Positions 5,339-8,471 of a DNA stretch of 8,471 nucleotides are shown one piece after another. The translations under genes were made by a program, and so were the position numbers. Every line of letters starts with the position of its first letter. The first letter of the stretch is position 1. Origin of the DNA: Gammaproteobacteria bacterium (GTDB lineage: Bacteria > Pseudomonadota > Gammaproteobacteria > Pseudomonadales > Porticoccaceae); assembly GCA_003646355.1 (NCBI GenBank), contig QNFO01000035.1, forward strand, positions 1 through 8,471, in the 5' to 3' direction. The notes under the pieces were generated by a model. It worked only from the letters and a program-made list of their open reading frames with translations, was not told the DNA's origin and ran no database searches.

Positions 5339-7675
5339 TTAAAAAGGAATTTTTGTGTCAGGTAATAACAGAAGTAACTTCTGTTTTATTTGGTGCTGTA
5401 ATCGGGATAGTGCTTGATGGTTGTCAGCTTCAAAGCGAAGTGTTAAATAAGCAGCCGTATTAGACGCGCGAATTAAGGCCCAGCCCTCGGGGTACTCCAG
5501 CCGCAAGCCATCGATGGTAATACGCTTGGCTTCGGGAAAAACACCTTCGGCAAACTTACTGACGATGGCAAATTTTTCACTATCGGGAACAGGTACGCGT
5601 AATTCGGGGGTGGCAACAGTGGATTCAAACCCGGAAATAATGGCGTCGAGGCTTTGCTCTCGTTGATTGATGATTTCAATTAAACGGGCAGCAGCATAGA
5701 GCCCGTCATCAAAACCAAACCAGCGATCATTAAAGAAAATGTGGCCGCTAAACTCACCACCGAGGGGTGCTCCGGTTTCAGATATTTTACGGCGTATATT
5801 GGAGTGTCCCGTTTTCCACATGACCGGGTTTCCGCCATAATTATTGATCAAGTTACCAAGCCGTCGAGTCGATTTAACGTCAAAAACAATATCAGTTTCG
5901 GGATAGCTGCCAATTACATCGCGGGCAAAAATCATTAACAATTCGTCTGCCCAAACGATGCCACCCTCTGCGGTTATTGCCACGAGGCGGTCACCGTCGC
6001 CGTCAAAAGCGAGCCCCAGGTCTGCACCCTCGTGTTTAACGATGGTGATAAGGTCAATAAGGTTTTCGGGGTCTGAGGGGTCGGGTGGATGATTGGGAAA
6101 GGAGCCGTCAAGGTCACAGTAGAGGGGGACAACCTCGCAACCCAGAGCTTCAAATAGGGCGGGCGCTACGGGCCCGGCAGCGCCATTAGCGCAATCGATA
6201 ACCACACGAAGCTGCCTTGTGGCGGGGCTAATGTTGCTAAGTAGGGTTTCTGTATATTGCTCGAGAAAATCCGATTGCTTTTGTTGGCCTTGCCCGCTTT
6301 TCCAGATATGGGCTTCCATCGCCGTTTTCAGGCTGAGGATTTCGGCACCGGAGATAACTTGCTGGTTGTAATAAATTTTAAAGCCATTATCTGATGCGGG
6401 ATTGTGGCTGGCCGTCACCATAATACCTGAGTCAACCGTGTCCATTGTTGCCAGCGCAAAGTTAAGGATGGGTGTTGGCACCACGCCGATATCGATAACA
6501 TTGCAGCCAGTCGATAGTACGCCCTCAATCAAGGCGGTTTTCAAGTGGGGGCTGGAGCGTCTGCCATCGGAGCCAATTAGTAAGTTTCGCTGCCCGCTAT
6601 TCACCATATCTGAACCCACGGACTTTCCAAGACGCAGGGCGAAGTCTTCAGTTATTTGGGTATTTGCATCGCCCCTGATGTCATATTGCCTGAACACCTC
6701 GTCAGTTGAGGTGCTGTCTTCATTTTCCTCAGGTATCTCGGGTGTAGGGCTGGCGGGTTCAATGGGTCTTCGAGTGAGTTTTTCTTGAATTAGCTGATTG
6801 AGTTCTGCGGGAGTCAGGTCAGTTTCATCCAGGGCCGATTCTTCTCTGAGGCGGCTTAACTGATAGCGAATTAACAGTACCAGCAGTAATAGGCCGATTA
6901 TCAGCAGGGCTACAAAGGAGAGGGTGAAATACAGAAAAGGTTTTCCAATAGTATCAACAAGTTTGGCTGATACAGAGTAACGTAGCTGCCAGTCAGCTCG
7001 TCCTTTGACAGCGGCCGTTGCCTGAAAAGGTGTATTTGAACCACCGCTGGAGACAATGACCTGAGGCGCAAAGCCACGGGTGTACTGGAGTAGCTCTGTT
7101 TGGCCCAGGGCTGGGTCTGCCTGGCTGAGCACGGCGTGGATGTTTTGTACGGAAAGATTGCTGATTAAGGTACCAACAACCTCATCGTAATCGGCGATGG
7201 GGGTGGCATTGACGATCAGCCAGTCATGGAGTTTAACGGCGGTTGGTTCAAGTTGTTTGCCGGCGATGGAGTTTTTGGCAAGAGTGATGCCAACAAAGTT
7301 TTGTGTTTCGGCAAAATAAGGACTATTTACCGAGACGAGTTTAATGTCAGCCATTTCTGGTAACTGGTGGCGTAATAAATCTTTATATTCTTTTATTTGT
7401 GCAATATTTTCTGATTTTAAAATATTGATTAATGTCCGGTCTTTAACGATTCGATCGAGCTTTTCATCCATAGCGACAAAGTAGTTTTCAATCGACTTTG
7501 CCTGGTTTTTAGCGAGTAACTCTGCTTCCTGGATAATAGCCTGGTGCCAGGGCTCGGTGACGAGTTTGCTATAAAACAGCTGGGTTAAAAAAACAGTATA
7601 AATAACAATCAGCACAGAGCCGGCGACGACGACCGGTGTTTTTATGGCAGAGTTGAAATCTGTTGGAAGCTTCAT
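5339..7675 (-). CDS. algC: membrane-anchored phosphomannomutase/phosphoglucomutase with N-terminal periplasmic sensor-like domain
   Basis: From the ATG at 7675 (AAGGGTG just upstream) the protein has 778 residues. The enzyme part, about 325-778, is a full AlgC-type hexose phosphate mutase. It shows VFRQYDIRG (327-335), the catalytic phosphoserine loop TASHNP (421-426, Ser423), metal-binding DGDGDR (558-563), sugar-binding GGEFSGH (639-645) and the phosphate-binding RASNT (736-740). It interconverts mannose or glucose 1- and 6-phosphates for LPS, alginate-like or other polysaccharides. The N-terminal part has a membrane segment at about 14-36, an extracytoplasmic domain at about 37-246 with a long leading helix and Cache-like appearance, and a second membrane segment at about 247-270. 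A polar, Pro/Glu-rich linker follows (about 275-325). The fold of the outer domain is my inference. The frame extends upstream to 7756 but that overlaps coaBC and is rejected. It is preceded by coaBC (34 bases) and followed by argB. Confidence 0.93.
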   Translation of the reverse strand: MKLPTDFNSAIKTPVVVAGSVLIVIYTVFLTQLFYSKLVTEPWHQAIIQEAELLAKNQAKSIENYFVAMDEKLDRIVKDRTLINILKSENIAQIKEYKDLLRHQLPEMADIKLVSVNSPYFAETQNFVGITLAKNSIAGKQLEPTAVKLHDWLIVNATPIADYDEVVGTLISNLSVQNIHAVLSQADPALGQTELLQYTRGFAPQVIVSSGGSNTPFQATAAVKGRADWQLRYSVSAKLVDTIGKPFLYFTLSFVALLIIGLLLLVLLIRYQLSRLREESALDETDLTPAELNQLIQEKLTRRPIEPASPTPEIPEENEDSTSTDEVFRQYDIRGDANTQITEDFALRLGKSVGSDMVNSGQRNLLIGSDGRRSSPHLKTALIEGVLSTGCNVIDIGVVPTPILNFALATMDTVDSGIMVTASHNPASDNGFKIYYNQQVISGAEILSLKTAMEAHIWKSGQGQQKQSDFLEQYTETLLSNISPATRQLRVVIDCANGAAGPVAPALFEALGCEVVPLYCDLDGSFPNHPPDPSDPENLIDLITIVKHEGADLGLAFDGDGDRLVAITAEGGIVWADELLMIFARDVIGSYPETDIVFDVKSTRRLGNLINNYGGNPVMWKTGHSNIRRKISETGAPLGGEFSGHIFFNDRWFGFDDGLYAAARLIEIINQREQSLDAIISGFESTVATPELRVPVPDSEKFAIVSKFAEGVFPEAKRITIDGLRLEYPEGWALIRASNTAAYLTLRFEADNHQALSRLQHQIKQKLLLLLPDTKIPF
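5367..5385. repeat. 19-base near-perfect palindrome in the 3' end of algC
   Basis: AACAGAAGT, a central A, then ACTTCTGTT gives 9-bp arms around one base. It can fold as an 8-bp stem with a 3-base loop. On the plus strand (antisense to algC) it is followed by TTATTT, a terminator-like arrangement; on the minus strand no T run follows directly. In algC it encodes part of the KQKLLLLLPDT C-terminus. It could also be a protein-binding site or chance. Confidence 0.4.
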
Positions 7676-7709
7676 AATCACCCTTATGTGATAAAAATAG
7701 CCGCTTATT

Positions 7710-8471
7710 TCAAGGCTGCGATGTTGTTGATGACGGTGTGTCCAATAAAGAGGCAATGTGCTCGATAAGCTTATTAGCTAGCAGGCTTTTATTCATGATC
7801 GGCAGTGCTTTAGTTTTATCGGCTTGAACCAGTAGCACGCGGTTATCATCACTGTTAAACCCTATCGACGTATCAGATACATCGTTAGCAATCACCAGAT
7901 CGAGATTTTTCTTATGGAGTTTCAGTGTTGCGTAGTGTTCGAGGTTTTCGGTTTCGGCGGCAAAGCCCACGGTTAATGGCCGCTTAGGTAGAGCGGCTAC
8001 CGTCGCGACAATATCAGGGTTTTTAATTAATTGTATGCACATGTCATCGTCAATTTTTTTGATTTTTTGTTCGGCTACGCTGCTAGGTCTATAGTCGGCA
8101 ACAGCGGCCGCCGCAATAAAAATATCAGCCCCACCGACTTCGTCTAAGGTCGCCTTTAGCATATCTGCTGCTGATTCGACGGTTATGGTTTTAACACGCT
8201 CTGGTGGTTCAAGTTGTACTGGCCCGCTGATGAGAACCGTTGTTGCACCAGCGGCTACAGCTGCTTGTGCAAGGGCATAGCCCATTTTGCCGGAACTGTG
8301 GTTGGAAATATAGCGTACGGGGTCGAGCGCTTCGCGTGTCGGTCCGGCAGTGATAATAACTTTTTTGCCACTTAGCAGGCCCGAAACAAACAAGTTGCTG
8401 GCCATTGTGCTTAGTGATGCGGGGCTTTCCATTCGCCCCTCACCAACATCGCCACAAGCCTGATAGCCGGA
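7710..8471 (-). CDS. coaBC: CoaBC, phosphopantothenoylcysteine decarboxylase/phosphopantothenate-cysteine ligase, N-terminus outside the window
   Basis: The minus frame is open to the right edge, giving the last 253 residues of a protein usually near 400. The bifunctional enzyme joins cysteine to 4'-phosphopantothenate using CTP, then decarboxylates the product to 4'-phosphopantetheine for coenzyme A. The fragment starts with the end of the decarboxylase domain, including its substrate-recognition motif ACGDVGEGRM (5-14) with the active cysteine. The ligase domain follows: GKKVIITAGPTREALDPVRYISNHSSGKMG (about 35-64, with the Asn that forms the acyl-cytidylate intermediate site), AAAVADYRP (121-129), and KLHKKNLDLVIANDVS (184-199). 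The ATG at 8432 is internal, since the frame and the homology continue past it. It is the first visible gene of the series running to slmA. Confidence 0.97.
   Translation of the reverse strand, partial: SGYQACGDVGEGRMESPASLSTMASNLFVSGLLSGKKVIITAGPTREALDPVRYISNHSSGKMGYALAQAAVAAGATTVLISGPVQLEPPERVKTITVESAADMLKATLDEVGGADIFIAAAAVADYRPSSVAEQKIKKIDDDMCIQLIKNPDIVATVAALPKRPLTVGFAAETENLEHYATLKLHKKNLDLVIANDVSDTSIGFNSDDNRVLLVQADKTKALPIMNKSLLANKLIEHIASLLDTPSSTTSQP

Noticed and set aside
7676..7756. Upstream extension of the algC frame by 27 codons
   Set aside because: It overlaps the end of coaBC, its residues (many His, Gln, Arg) fit no family N-terminus, and a good ribosome site (AAGGGTG) precedes the ATG at 7675 instead.

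Overview
The window reads as a chromosomal housekeeping segment from a gammaproteobacterium of the Pseudomonadales/Cellvibrionales side. Three things point there: a Crc-type protein, a long membrane-anchored AlgC-type phosphomannomutase, and a gene order that blends the Escherichia coli order (coaBC-dut-slmA / pyrE-rph / yicC) with the Pseudomonas order (coaBC-dut-algC-argB ... pyrE-crc-rph-yicC). Assignment below order level is not possible from this sequence. Coding density is high. No gap between genes exceeds about 150 bases, and I see no insertion sequence, prophage, tRNA, rRNA or CRISPR array.

Left part (1-2305): yicC (minus, C-terminus cut by the window edge) and rph (plus) diverge from a 147-base region. 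That region holds weak candidate promoters and a stem-loop in the rph leader. rph then converges on crc (minus), with 18 bases between their stops. YicC and RNase PH are both ribonucleases. Crc is an ExoIII-fold protein with most nuclease residues lost and is expected to act in carbon catabolite repression together with Hfq.

Middle (2306-3736): pyrE (plus) diverges from crc and is followed 24 bases later by a small exported coiled-coil protein with a DUF4124-like N-terminus. This pair converges tail to tail on slmA.

Right part (3734-8471): a minus-strand series in transcription order coaBC (5' end outside the window), algC, argB, slmA, with gaps of 34, 42 and 54 bases. This looks like one operon. 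It joins coenzyme A synthesis, sugar-phosphate interconversion for envelope polysaccharides, arginine synthesis and nucleoid occlusion of cell division. The dut gene normally found between coaBC and algC or slmA is absent.

I do not see a new defence, mobile or biosynthetic system here. The points worth a second look are the extracytoplasmic sensor-like domain fused to AlgC, the missing dut, the unusually degenerate Crc active site, the rph leader hairpin, and some small palindromes, including a SlmA-site-like 12-mer inside pyrE.
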